A stretch of 64,000 nt of DNA from Anniella stebbinsi. Lineage: Eukaryota; Chordata; Lepidosauria; Squamata; Anniellidae. Positions 1-10,647 of the stretch are shown in pieces; the stretch's first letter is position 1; every line of letters starts with the position of its first letter. A program made the position numbers and the translations under genes. The notes beneath the pieces are model-generated. The model saw only the letters and a program-made list of their open reading frames with translations. It searched no databases and was not told the DNA's origin. The DNA lies in contig JARDYH010000003.1 of assembly GCA_029215795.1 (NCBI GenBank), forward strand, positions 11,062,001-11,126,000, written 5' to 3'.

Positions 1-1410
1 AGTCCAATCCCACTAACCAGACAGAGGAATTGCTTTGGCATGGAGCCCATTGAGAAGTTGCGGGGATGGAACCAATGGAAACAAAACGGGGTTTGCTTAC
101 TTTATATATACACACACACACAGCCTAGCAAATATACTCTTGTTTTTCATCAAGAACACTTACCGCTAATCCACTGCAGTGCATAATGAAACCTCTTCAA
201 GCCAAGGCACAGAGCTGTCCTTCCAACAGAGAACAATGAGAGAAGGGAAGCAGGGAAGAAGCATCCATGCTCTTCTTAATGCACCTTTTGGGGGGAAAGA
301 CGAAAGGGTGGCCATGTGTCCAACTTTACAGAGGACAATCTTCTATTTGAAAGGATGCTTGGTCCAAGTCTGGTTTGAAGAAGAACCTTCAGAAGGAAGA
401 CCTGGGCCTTGGAGGTGCCCATCAGCAACACCTGGGCAGCAGACTGAGCAAGGCACACAGGTGACCACTTCACAGCATTCCACACTATGATGAGATCGTA
501 ATTATCTGCCCGGTTGGCCACTGTGCTTTGTATGACTGCATCAGGCAGAAATTCACCAGTTCTGGATGTTGCAAGAGATTGTGGGAAGATGCACCTGTTG
601 AATTTCTGCCTGGACACATTTCCCCCCCCCCCCCCGGCCCAGTGCCGGGCTGAAAGGCCAAGACAAAACATGGGTGCATGAAACATAATTTGTAGGCGAG
701 CATAATATGCGAGACTATATGAAGTCTTGGCTGCTTACATGGCATGGAAGTTAAGGCATCTAACCTTCACTTACAATGTCCATGCATTTTGGAGCATGAG
801 TGAAGTGCCTTAACTCATGTCTTAAACCAAAGGTTTTCAAAATTCATAGCTATAGTTTGCTGGCTGGCATCGTTCCTCCATCAAACGTTGTAAAATAGGA
901 TAACAGAACTCGAGCCCTTTTGCTGTCACAGCAAAGGGCTGCCCAATTAGATCGTTAGCATCTTCATTAGCATCATCAGGGTGACAGGATCCACAACACA
1001 GATGTCAAAGTGATGGTACATGAGTCGGTTTCATGGAAAGTGCCTTTGACAGCCCACCTGGGCAAGGCTTGTCTTGGCTCACCAAAGTGGAACAGATGGA
1101 ATAAATGAAGGGGAAAAGTGGAGTAAGCTGTTAAAGGGATTACTCTGGATCGACTGCTCTGTCTGGTCCTTTAATCTCCCATAATCGCATTCAGTACACA
1201 TGTCTAACATCTGCTAGAAAGTTCAGCGTGATGCTCTCAGTAAGATTAGAGTAATGAAAAACCCAACTTAATCAAGCAATCAATGAAATGTAAGTGTCTG
1301 TGTTTACCGGATCCAAGGCTTTGATGTGTGCATTAGAGTTCTGAAGCTCCTATTCATGCTCACCAGCCCAAAATTGTTACTGATGCCCACAAAAATCAAC
1401 ATGAATCATA
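1..1410. other. Low-feature stretch
   Basis: I see no gene or clear transposon here. There is a short (CA)n run near 110-121 and a 14-base C run at 622-635. Open frames on both strands around 180-750 lack any recognisable motif and overlap each other in antisense. Confidence 0.5.
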
Positions 1411-1429
1411 GTCTGATGCATTGGTACTG

Positions 1430-1505
1430 CCATTCCCAACTTGCCATCATAAGAGTTGTAGTCCAACGCATCTGGAGGGTACCAGATTCGGGAAGGCTGC
1501 ACTAT
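1430..1505. mobile_element. Fragment of CTCCAGATG foldback MITE
   Basis: The words GTTGTAGTCCAACGCATCTGG and the following GGGTACCAGATTCGGG match one arm of a short foldback repeat whose better copies lie at 45405-45541, 49596-49718 and 53301-53456. Only one arm is kept, so this is a degraded fragment. Confidence 0.5.
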
Positions 1506-1700
1506 TGCCATGACATTAATGTGCTAGGCTCAGTAATAACACACACATTGGTGGTGCGGCCAGTGATGCTGGCTGCTGAGGGGGGGGGGGAGGATGAGTT
1601 TTTCCCCAACAGGGTCAGCAGCGGCAAGGGTGTGTCCTGGGACCCGAGACAACATGGGTGGGCACATTTTCCACCCCTACTGTACGAGAACTTAGTCTAT

Positions 1701-2046
1701 GGGTGCCTCTACAAGAGCGATTTAAAGTTCTTTCAAAGTGCATTACAGATTTTACCGCTACAAGAGCGGAGCGTAAATCGGGGGTTGAGGCGCTTTTTAT
1801 CTCCGCTTATGCGCATTATCGAATGTGCGTTAAATAGCAAGTTTTAATTTGCCGCGGGAGTTAAAGTGCCTTATGGCCATGTAAACATGCAATTCTCCAC
1901 ATGTAAACAACTTTAAAGCACGTTTCATACATCCTGTAATGCGCTTCGCTGCCTCTCTTGCATAGGTATTAGGAGTAAATGTGCTTATCCGTATATGCGC
2001 ATAATCAGGCAACCAGGCATCAAAGCGAAATCTTGTAGAGGGGACC
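1701..2046 (+). mobile_element. PIF/Harbinger-like MITE, copy 1
   Basis: This 346-bp element starts GGGTGCCTCTACAAGAGCG and ends CTTGTAGAGGGGACC, giving imperfect terminal inverted repeats. Its interior is rich in GCGCATTA and GCGTTAAA words and has no coding capacity. Four more copies occur at 8223, 25048 (reverse), 29688 and 40657. Those copies show 3-bp target duplications; here the flanks (TAT and TTA) do not match cleanly, so this insertion site has decayed or rearranged. The superfamily call rests on TIR form and 3-bp duplications. Confidence 0.8.
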
Positions 2047-2950
2047 TTATACTCCATGTAGAACCACGGATGTTTCCACATTAGCATTGCTTTTCCCCAA
2101 TCCACTAGAAGCAGAATTCAAATCATGGGTTCACATGGCATTTCATATAGAACTATATTATCCAGCAATGGCCTCCTCCATGCCCAGGACTCTTCCATAA
2201 TGTTTAATCATACTGTTACTGAAAACTGTCCTGCTATTTAACTATGAAAGCAAAGAAACAAATTGTGAAAATAAACCAGGAAATGGAAGTTGGCTAATAA
2301 AAGGGCACTTAAGGGACAGTTCACCCCAGCTGCATTGAACAGGAAACAATAATAGAATATGTAAATAGGATAGTTTTAATTAAAGGTATAGTAACCTTTA
2401 AAAGGCTCAATAGCTCTTTACTTGGCCACATTTTGCAGGATGACACCAACTATGTTTTATTCCCCCCCACCCCAAATTGCCACAGTTCAGATCTGATAAA
2501 CATGGGAGAACAACATGGTAAATACTGGGCAAGCCCATTGTCTGGACTCTCCAGAAAAGGCAGGTGAGCAAAATATAGCAATGCCAGAGAAAATGGTAAG
2601 TGTGGAAGCAACTGAACACCATCAGTTCTTTGCTCTCACAATAATGTCACTGTCTTCCAATATACCAATTCCCAAGTAGTGCCAAAGCATGACATAGCAT
2701 TACATGAATCTGACTGGCATTCGTATGCTTCTCCTTCCATCCTGGTTTGCCCAACAATCAGAATTCCAATGGGGGGGGGGCTTACACAAACCACAGTTTG
2801 CTAGTTTGTATGTCCAACAAACTGCGTTTTCTGTGAAAGCACAGGTAATTTATTGAGCACGTGAAGGGAACGGGGAGAGGGGGAGAGGGGGGGAAGTGAG
2901 CACATGGCTTCTCCATGCAATGCAAACTATAGTTGGTACTACCTGTGGAC
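2047..2950. other. Unclassified non-coding stretch
   Basis: No repeat with recognisable ends and no credible exon. There are G-rich tracts at about 2770-2779 and 2873-2896 and a C run near 2462. The stretch is otherwise ordinary mid-GC sequence. Confidence 0.45.
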
Positions 2951-2962
2951 AAATCCATTGAC

Positions 2963-3073
2963 CGGTTCATACAATCACCACAGCCTACCACAGCATGGGT
3001 TAGTCTAGGGTTATCCGAGGGTTGTTTAACCCTCACATAACCCATGATGCCTAGTTAGCATGACACAACAATG
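2963..3073. mobile_element. Possible short foldback MITE (GGTTCATACAA)
   Basis: The left edge reads GGTTCATACAATCACCACAG and the right edge, reverse-complemented, CATTGTTGTGTCATGCTAAC. The right edge resembles the start of a similar unit at 30290-30425. The middle is a run of GGTTAG, GGTTAT and GGTTGT words facing their complements. No target duplication could be fixed. Confidence 0.35.
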
Positions 3074-3468
3074 TTTATATTTCACGCACATCATATTTTT
3101 AACCTCCCCCCCACACACAAAGACTTCCATGATAATCCAATCCAAGGCCTGTGCGGACTCAATGGAAGCAAGGATGCTAAAAACTTATAAGTATAAAGTT
3201 TGCTAAAAGGTTAGAGCAGGTAAAAATGTGGGCTTTTATTCACATTGCAGCTCGTCTGTTTGTATATAAGACCACAATGTTCTTCTCTGTCTTATCATGA
3301 AATGGTACAAGAAAGGTCAAGCTATGAAGGCCAGCCCGTTGCCTGTTTCAAATGCTACTGGCGCATTGTGTTCTCGTCTCGTTGTAAAATACAAACACCG
3401 TTTGGAGAAAAGTTGAAATAAACATTAAATGTTATGTCTCCGCAGTCGCACTCCACCTTCTATATAAA

Positions 3469-3640
3469 TAGGCTGACCATATGAAAAGGAGGACACGGCT
3501 CATGTCACTTTAACAGTTGTAGAGCAAAGGGAATTTCAGCCGGTGCCATTTGTATGCAATTAGTTCCTGGTGAAATTCCCTCTTCATCACACCAGTTAAA
3601 GTTGCAGGAGCCCTGCCTTCTTTTGTATATGGTCACTCTA
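3469..3640 (+). mobile_element. hAT-like MITE, 172-bp monomer
   Basis: A single foldback unit running from TAGGCTGACCATATG to GGTCACTCTA. Its two ends are inverted copies of each other, including ACTTTAACAGTTGT facing ACAGTTAAAGT. It is exactly 172 bp, the length of the complete unit in the dimers at 4950, 8737, 32302 and 46568. Flanks are TATATAAA and ATATTATAAA, which resemble but do not exactly repeat each other. It is either a true monomer or a dimer cut precisely at the unit boundary. Confidence 0.8.
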
Positions 3641-3675
3641 ATATTATAAAGGCCCTTCTCATTTGCCCATCTGTG

Positions 3676-3716
3676 GAAAAAATGAGGCGGGTAACCACAC
3701 ATGAGAGGGCCTTCTC
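3676..3716 (+). mobile_element. L2 LINE ORF2 C-terminal scrap
   Basis: CATGAGAGGGCCTTCTCT matches the codons for the RERAFS motif seen in the L2 C-terminus at 58860-58900. Only about 40 bp remain, and the next element abuts it directly. Confidence 0.4.
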
Positions 3717-3805
3717 TAGGGCTGTGCAAGCTTCGGTTTCAGATTTGGAATTCCAAAGCATGGCGGCCATTTTATGTACAGTCCGCCATTTTGTGCACAG
3801 CCTTA
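3717..3805. mobile_element. Short hAT-like element, TAGGGNTGTGCA family
   Basis: An 89-bp segment starts TAGGGCTGTGCAAG and ends TTGTGCACAGCCTTA. These ends are inverted and match those of the element at 59515-59971. It looks like an internally deleted copy; the flanking octamers do not match. Confidence 0.5.
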
Positions 3806-4284
3806 GTGTGAAGAGAGAGAAAAGTCCTACAACTCCAGCATGCATTACAGCCAATCAGAGAGCAGCATTCTCTTCCCATTGGCAATAACGGACTATGCGT
3901 TTGTAGACTGAGTGATGAAGTGTCATTTAGAGAACAGGAAAGGAGTTACGAAAATTACACATTCTCTTCAGTCTGGCCAACTCTTAAACACCTCCCACTT
4001 TATGCAAATGAGAGCAAAACACAACACTCTTTTATGGAATTCTTGGAGAAAAGTGTGCACGGGAGAGAGAGAATGGCACCCCACCCTACCCTGGCACTCA
4101 AGTCAAGGGACATAGTTCCCAAATTATTTGGGCAACTGAGGTCAAAAATGGCACACACACTCTGTCCCTGGCAGTAAAAATACAACAATAATGAAAAGAA
4201 CTATCCATTTGCTGCCCTTTCATGACACCTAAAAACACTCCCTGAAGCAGCTGCCTTACTCTGCCAATGGTAGGGCCAGCCCTG

Positions 4285-4465
4285 CCCTGAGTTCAAATCC
4301 CCACTCAGCGATGAAGCGCGTTGAGTAACCTCGGCCCAGTCTCTCTCTCCCACAGTTGAATGTGCGTCACAGGAGGAGGGAGAGAAATCATGCCCATTGT
4401 AACTCAGCTGCTTGGAGGAATTGCAGGGGAAATATGAAATGGAATAAATAAATAAATAAATAAGG
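4285..4465 (+). mobile_element. tRNA-derived SINE, 5'-truncated
   Basis: A B-box-like GAGTTCAAATCCCCACTCAG at about 4289 is followed by a decayed SINE body and an (AATA)n tail at 4443-4462. The layout matches the fuller SINEs at 6130 and 47640 but the A box is gone. Confidence 0.6.
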
Positions 4466-4949
4466 TACTACTCTTTTTAGTGGGTGCATCCAAGTTCTGA
4501 GTTTGTATTCGCATCCGCTGAGCACGAGGAATTCTACTCAGTGTGTGTTTGCTATATTGGGCCAACTTTCCTTAAAACGGTGCCTCCTCCCTTCTCGCTA
4601 TTTGTCTTTTGTTAATTGGCTACCAAGGTTTATATATATTTATTTTTGTAACGTGTGCCTGTCGACAAAGAAGTCTTTCACTGATTTTTAAATGAGTAAA
4701 GCATTTGACGAGGAAATGTTAAAAAAAAAAAAAAAAGATTTCTAGGATCATCAAAAGGAATTTTGCCAGGAAGTAGGACTACACCCAAAAGCAAATATTG
4801 GGAGAAAGGATTCTCAGAACAAGATCTGCTTTCTTTTTGAAACCATGAAACCCCAGTGATAAATTCCCCTGCCCACCTCATTTCTAAATGCCAGCGTTTG
4901 ACATGATTTTGCAAGTACATGTCCAAAGAATGGCCGAAATGCCCAGACC

Positions 4950-5279
4950 TAGGGTGATCATACGGAAAGGAGGACAGGGCTTCTGAATCTTTAACAGTTG
5001 TATAGAAAAAGGAATTTCAGCAGGTGTCATTTGTATGCATGCCGCACCTGGAGAAATTCCCTCTTCATCACAACAGATAAAGCTGCGGGAGCCCTAACCT
5101 CTTTTGCGCCTGGTCACTCTAGCTAAAGAGGGCATGGCTCCTGCAGCTTTAACTGTTGTGATGAAGAGGGAATTTCACCTGGTTCTACATGCATACAAAT
5201 GGCGCCTGCTAAAATTCCTTTTTCTATACAACTGTTAAAGATTCAGGAGCCCTGTCCTCCTTTCCATATGGTCACCCTA
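4950..5279 (+). mobile_element. hAT-like inverted-dimer MITE, copy b (330 bp)
   Basis: A perfect 8-bp target duplication, CCCAGACC, lies at 4942-4949 and 5280-5287, which assigns the insertion to the hAT type. The element starts TAGGGTGATCATA and ends ATATGGTCACCCTA. Residues 4950-5121 form one complete 172-bp foldback unit. 5123-5279 is a second unit in inverted orientation that lacks its inner terminus. No coding sequence is present, so it depended on a transposase supplied elsewhere. Confidence 0.9.
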
Positions 5280-5287
5280 CCCAGACC

Positions 5288-6129
5288 TCCCTTTGAGTTG
5301 GTAATGATCACACAGCTCTGAAACTGAAACCAAGGCAGGATCTGCCCTACTGCTTTTAAATGGTTTATAACGGTTTTGACAACTGTTGGGGCCATGACAC
5401 ACACCATATGCAGTTTTCAAACTGTTTTCAAGCTGTTTTCAAAGTGGTATATCCTGCTTGGTTTAGATCTGGCCTCATGCCTCATGGAGAAATAACTCTG
5501 TGAAGGTCAAAAGCTTCTGAAAAGATGCATCTGTAATTTTGAGATACACAAATACTCCAGTATGTCATTCTTTACAAAATACACTTTAAAAAAGGAGTCC
5601 TGAAAAATGGGGTTTCAACAAGAACACTGGGTGTTGGGCTACCAACTAGCCACTTACACATTGCCAAAGAAGAGGGGATTCACTGCCCCACTGGCATTGG
5701 CGCCACCAACCTCCGCTGGGGCAGTACCTGAGCCATAGGGCTACACTTAGAGGCTCAGCGGTGTCTCACAATGAGATTCAACTCTGCAAATCAATTATCG
5801 TGTGCCACTTCTAGAATCCGAAGGCTTGCTAGATACTTGTCTCAGGTGTACAATTTGAGAATATTTGTCCCCAAACAGCGTTGGGAACATCCAGCAAACA
5901 GATTTGGCATTGCAACAAGACCATCTCCTGCTATAGAGAAGATAATCATAGCCATTTCCAATGGTGCTAACTGAAAGTGTGGTAGTCAACGTGGCCATCA
6001 AGTAGACAGGCCCTGGGTTGTTTGAGGTGGCTGATCGGTTCACCTGGACTAAAAAGTCAATGCCATCTCAAATACTTGAGATAGGAGGCCACCATGAGCC
6101 TCCTCTCTTGTTTAAAAGTTGCAATGCAA
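5288..6129. other. Unclassified non-coding stretch
   Basis: No exon or well-bounded repeat is visible. Around 5400-5450 there are repeated TTTTCAA(A/G)CTG words. Opposed open frames at 5770-6040 have no recognisable motif. Confidence 0.4.
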
Positions 6130-6380
6130 ATTGCAGTGTGGTGTAGTGGTTAGAGTCTTGGACTGGGACTCGAGAGATCCAGGTTCTAGTCCCCACTCGG
6201 CCAGGGAGCTGACTGGGTGACTTTGGGCCAGGGACTGACTCTTAGCTTAACCTACCTTATAGGGTTGTTGTGAGGATAAAATGGAGAGGAGGAGGAGGAC
6301 CATGTTTGCCATTTTGGTATCCTTGCAGGAGGAAAAAAAGGTGGGATATAAATGTAATAATAAACAAACAAACAAACAAA
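6130..6380 (+). mobile_element. tRNA-derived SINE (squamate type)
   Basis: The head carries an A box within GTGTAGTGGTTAGAG and a B box GGTTCTAGTCC, the internal RNA polymerase III promoter. A body with GGGTTGTTGTGAGGATAAAA follows, then GGTGGGATATAAATGTAATAA and a (CAAA)n tail. The head-to-tail order fits Sauria/Squam-like SINEs; family assignment is from memory of the type, not a search. Confidence 0.85.
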
Positions 6381-6709
6381 TGCAAATGAGAACAAACATT
6401 AGGATGCATTGCCAGACAAATTAATGAAGGATCAACCTATCAATATTGTATCAGTTTGAAATGTTTTATTATTGCACTCTGCCATTGGAAAGCTTCTGTC
6501 CTGAAAGGAGGCCCAGAAATTTTTTAGATAAATAAAATAATTAGCCATGATCAGGCTATGGAAGTTCTACTTTGAGATGCAGTATACCACTGAATACCAA
6601 CTTGCTATAGAAAGCAACCCTGCGGGAAAGGTTACTGGCATCAAGATTGCTTGTGGCTCCCCAGAAGCACTTTGCTAAGTACTGTGTAAACCAAGATGTT
6701 AGATTGCAT

Positions 6710-6785
6710 CAGCCTTCCTCATACTGGCTGGGGATGATGTGCGTTGTGGTCCAAGACATCTGGAGGGCCCCAGGTTGGACAAGGT
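6710..6785. mobile_element. Fragment of CTCCAGATG foldback MITE
   Basis: GTTGTGGTCCAAGACATCTGG followed by AGGGCCCCAGGTTGG corresponds to one arm of the foldback found complete at 53301-53456. Confidence 0.5.
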
Positions 6786-6790
6786 TGGAT

Positions 6791-7376
6791 TAGAAGGGCC
6801 TTTTCTCTGATCCGGCTGCAGGGCTCTCCTTACATTCTTATTCAGTCTCAGCCTAAAATGAAGTGACTTCTTTCTTTGCTGCTCCGTCCTGAGGAATGGT
6901 TCAAGTCAGAACAGTTTGGCCCAGGTGGCAGCACCTTGGCAACATGAAGAGTGAAGCAGTGATGGAGTTTTAGCCTTCACGTCCAAGTTGGGTGGAGATG
7001 TTTTGGCTTGGTCAGACTTTGCCTGGTTCCAAATCACAGCGTCACGGATTACCTGCGTCCACAGAAGTGGCTCACTCTTTGACTTTATACGGAAATCAGC
7101 GTCAAGTCTCCAGGTTGAATCTTGGCAAGGACGCCTGCAGGGCGTGTGGGCGATGGAGATCAACTGTGCTATGGATAGGGTGGCCAGGTTCCCACTCTAC
7201 CGAGGACAGTCCTCGGTTTCAAAGGGTGGCAGAGAGGACAATCCTCTCTTTGAAGGCATCCGCAGGGCTCTCTGCTCCAAGCTTGCTAATTTCCTGTTAT
7301 TGAATTGAAACTAAGAAGGTGGAGAGCAGATTATGTTAATGAAATCACAGGCTATTAGGCGTTGCCTGGAGAAACG
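6791..7376. other. Unclassified non-coding stretch
   Basis: Two overlapping plus-strand frames (6988-7308 and 6992-7303) and an antisense one span this region. None shows a domain, and they contradict each other. I see no repeat ends. Confidence 0.4.
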
Positions 7377-7377
7377 A

Positions 7378-7419
7378 TGTGTGTGTCTGTGTGTGTCTGT
7401 GTGTGTGTGTGTGTGTGTT
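7378..7419 (+). repeat. (TG)n microsatellite
   Basis: A TG dinucleotide tract with two TCTG interruptions, running into TTGTTGTTTTG. Confidence 0.9.
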
Positions 7420-7757
7420 GTTGTTTTGTTCTGGCCAAGCAATATAGACTGAATTGCCCCTTGCCAGGCCCTCTATGGGCCACATGACATCGGTGGCTAT
7501 GGCCACGCCCACTGATGTCAATGCCCCTCCCCCCCACCATTTTACCTATCTCTGTGTTGAGAGAAGCATGCAGTTCCATGCCTCTTTAAGCCTGGAGAAA
7601 GGGTCTTTGCTGGTGCTGGGAGGAGCTAGCTTGCTTCTTGGGTTCTCAGAGCCCACCATCTTCCTCCGTTGAAGTGAACACTGCCAGGGAGCTGAGAGAG
7701 AATGCGGCTACGGTGAGCCCAATCAGACCAGAAGACCAGGCTTCCACCTAAGGCACC

Positions 7758-7855
7758 CTTCCTCAACTGGGAGCCCTTCGGATGTTTTGGACTTCTACTC
7801 CCAACAACGGCAATTAGTACAGCCAATGGCTGGGATTATGGGAATTGTAGTACAA
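7758..7855. mobile_element. CTCCAGATG foldback MITE, degraded
   Basis: The left arm CCTTCGGATGTTTTGGACTT and right arm ATTATGGGAATTGTAGTAC are decayed inverted counterparts, as in the better copy at 49596-49718. Confidence 0.5.
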
Positions 7856-7911
7856 AATGCCAGCAGGTCACCAGATTGGTTAAAGCTGATCTTGGTGATT
7901 GTCCACAACTG

Positions 7912-8587
7912 TTCGGTGACCATATGAAAAGGAGGACAGGGCTCCTGTATTTTTAATAGTTGTATAGAAAAGGGAATTTCAGCAGGCGTCATTTGTATGC
8001 ATGCAGCACCTGGTAAAATTCCCTCTTCATCACAACAGTTAAAGCTGCAGGAGCCCTGCTATCTTTTGTGTCTAATCAAGAGGCTGGGGCTCTTGTAGAT
8101 TTAACTGTTGTGATGAAGAGGGGGTTTCACCAGGTGCTACATGCATACAAATGACGCCTGCTGAAATTCCCTTTTCTATACAACTGCTAAAAATACAGGA
8201 GCTCTATTCTCCTTTTCATATGGGCTGCCTCTACAAGAGAGGTTTAAAGCTCTTTCAAGGTGCTTTAAAAAATTTACCTCTACAAGAACGGAGTGCAAAT
8301 CGGGCGTAGAGGCGCGTTATCTCTCTGATTATGCGCATTATCAAGCGCGTTAAACAGCGAGTTTTATTTTGCTCCAGCCTTTAAAGCGCATTTTGACTAT
8401 GTGAACAAGCGCTTATGCGCATTAACTACTTGTAAAGCGCATTTTGGTCATCCATTAATGCGCTTCGCCGCCTGTCGCCGCCTCTCGTGCAGAGGGATTA
8501 GGCGTAAATGCGCTTCAGCGATTATGCGCATAATCGCCTAACCAGGCACAAAAGCGAATCCTTGTAGAGGGGACCATGGTCACCCTA
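7912..8587. mobile_element. hAT-like inverted-dimer MITE, copy c, split
   Basis: The outer ends read TTCGGTGACCATATG and GGTCACCCTA, flanked by CACAACTG (7904-7911) and CTCAACTG (8588-8595), a target duplication with one mismatch. The element is interrupted near its right end by the Harbinger-like MITE at 8223-8575. Rejoining the flanks gives the usual CATATGGTCACC end, so the hAT element was in place first. The junction of its two units is eroded compared with copy b. Confidence 0.88.
8223..8575 (+). mobile_element. PIF/Harbinger-like MITE, copy 2
   Basis: This copy starts GGCTGCCTCTACAAGAG and ends CTTGTAGAGGGGACC. It sits in the right end of the hAT dimer, which fixes its borders: the host word CATATGGTCACC is split and ATG is present on both sides (8220-8222 and 8576-8578). 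At 353 bp it is slightly longer than the others through a local GTCGCCGCCT duplication near 8470. Confidence 0.88.
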
Positions 8588-8736
8588 CTCAACTGCCCAA
8601 ACCATGCTCCCAGGGTGGCTGAGCTGACGAGGCGTTGCATTCAGGTTCCAATCTTTCCTGGAGGTTTGGGTTCAAATCCCACTCCTGACAGGGGCATCCA
8701 GCCCTTTGGGAAAGAACCATAGCTGTGTGGTAGAGA

Positions 8737-9056
8737 TAGGCTGAGCATCTGAAAAGGAGGACAGGGCTCATGTAACTTTAACAGTTGTAGAGAAAAGGGA
8801 ATTTCAGCCAGTGTCATTTGCATGCAATTAGTTCCTGGTGAAATGCCCTCTTCATCACAACTGTTAAAGTTGCAGGCACTATACTAGAGTGACCATATAC
8901 AAAAGAAGGCAGGGCCCCTGCAACTTTAACTGTGGTGATGAAGAGGGAATTTCACCAGGAACTAATTGCATACAAATGACACTGGCTGAAATTCCCTTTT
9001 CTCTACAACTGTTAAAGTTACATGAGCCCTGTCCTCCTTTTCAGATGCTCAGCCTA
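8737..9056 (-). mobile_element. hAT-like inverted-dimer MITE, copy d (320 bp)
   Basis: A perfect 8-bp target duplication, GGTAGAGA, lies at 8729-8736 and 9057-9064. The ends are TAGGCTGAGCATC and GATGCTCAGCCTA. A complete 172-bp unit occupies 8885-9056. The left unit (8737-8884) is truncated after GTTGCAGG and joined by CACTATAC. Copies at 32302, 46568 and 62980 share this junction. Confidence 0.92.
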
Positions 9057-9138
9057 GGTAGAGAGCATTCAGAATGACCAAGATTCAATCATCTGAAAAC
9101 ATGGAGACTTGTGGGTAGATTTCAGGTTTGCAGGAACG

Positions 9139-9158
9139 TGTGTGTGTGTGTGTGTGTT
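9139..9158 (+). repeat. (GT)n microsatellite
   Basis: A short uninterrupted GT tract. Confidence 0.85.
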
Positions 9159-9307
9159 TACTGGACGCATGAAATCCACTCACAATCTCAACCAGGTGCA
9201 AAATACTGGCTCAGGCAGGCAAAGAACAGGGTGCCCCTGAGCACATGCTTAACCTATGAATTTGTGATCAAATCCAGGACCAAGATGACACAGACATTTT
9301 ATACACA

Positions 9308-9816
9308 GCGGCCAGGAGCGGAGGGGAGCGGACGTCCTAGGCAGGTAAGGAGCGCTGGGGACGGGGCTTACCTGCTGGAGCCCATCCGCTGCCATCCGCT
9401 GCCACCCGGGTGGCAGCAGATGGCAGCGGATGGGCCCAGCAGGTAAGGGGGATCGCGAGGGGCGAGGAGGGAGGGGGCCCCCACTTATCTGCCGGGGTCG
9501 TCTGCTGGCGTCCGCTTTGCGCCCGCGGGCGCCAGCGGATGGGCGCAGAAGGCCCCTGCAGGTAAGAAGCGCAAAGGAGGGAGGGACAGGGAGGGGTTAG
9601 GCCCCCACTCACCCCCGCCACCATTTTTCCGCATAGACTTGCAAGTCTATGGGGAAAAATGGCGGCCGATCCGAAAATTGGACATCCGATTTTCGGATCA
9701 GGATCAGGTACAATCCGATCCAGGGGACCTCCGATTTTGTTCCGATCTGATCCGGAACGAAGTTGGAGGTCCCGATCCAGTCCCGATCTGATCCGGGGGG
9801 TCCGTGCACACCCCTA
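9308..9816. mobile_element. hAT-like GATCC-rich foldback, left-truncated
   Basis: The right end, GGGGGGTCCGTGCACACCCCTA, matches that of the 14300-15787 element. Inside are GATCCGATCC-type words, an inverted pair around GACTTGCAAGTC at about 9639-9650, and GC-rich palindromes around CCACCCGGGTGG near 9403. CAGGTAAG and CTTACCTG face each other repeatedly. The matching left terminus is missing, so the left border is approximate. Confidence 0.75.
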
Positions 9817-10645
9817 AAATATACCCTGAACTGTGTAGAAAAACTTACTTTAATTTAGCTTACTGGAAAAGTGTACTTGGCATGACTGACCCACCCAGTA
9901 GGGACCCCTCCCCGATAACGTTCTGGAATACACTGCTCATTCATAGACTCTTCAAATTTTGTTTCTTCATCTATGAAGCTACTTTACTCCTGCGGCAACG
10001 GTGGTTTCCGCATGCTGATGTTTCCAGTTTGGGCCAACCCTGACGAAAGGCCTCGAATGGTTCTTAAAAGCTACCCTATAGATCCAACATAATAACGTAA
10101 TTCATAAATTGTCCATCCGACCTGTTTGCTCAGGATCTGCATTTTATTTAAGTCATCCAGAAAAGAGGCTATGTGTTTCTGGCCCTTTTGAATGGAGCAG
10201 AATTCCATTTGTTTCCTAAGAGGTAAATTCAATTAGACTGCTGACTTGCTCCAATAAGAAGATCATTATACAATCAGAGCCAAAATATAGTTCTATGATT
10301 ATCATTTTTCCACTCTGAGGGCTTTTTTTAAAAAAACAAAAACATGCAGAGCAACTGTGGGTGGCTTCAACTTGAGTGGAGGACTGGCAGGGTGAGAGGG
10401 GGGTTAACCCTTTCCTAGCTGGCTGAAAATCGCTCTCCTCAAACTGACTTTCCATCCACTGGGAAGTGTGGGGGAAGATATGTAGGGCCTATGGGCACAA
10501 TCCTATTGATTGTGCCTTTGCTGCTCAGAAGCTGCTGATCTCAGACACATCTGAGTTTCCTATGCCCTACCAGACTGAAGCTGATAAGGAGGGTGGAACA
10601 GTGGAAGCAATCTTCGCCTCCCCATCTTCTGATCTCCAGTATTTT
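9817..10645. other. Unclassified non-coding stretch
   Basis: No supported gene. The block at 10384-10455 (GAGAGGGGGGTTAACCC and what follows) resembles blocks near 12860, 17890 and 19400. Together these suggest a dispersed repeat whose ends I could not define. Confidence 0.4.
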
Positions 10646-10647
10646 TT

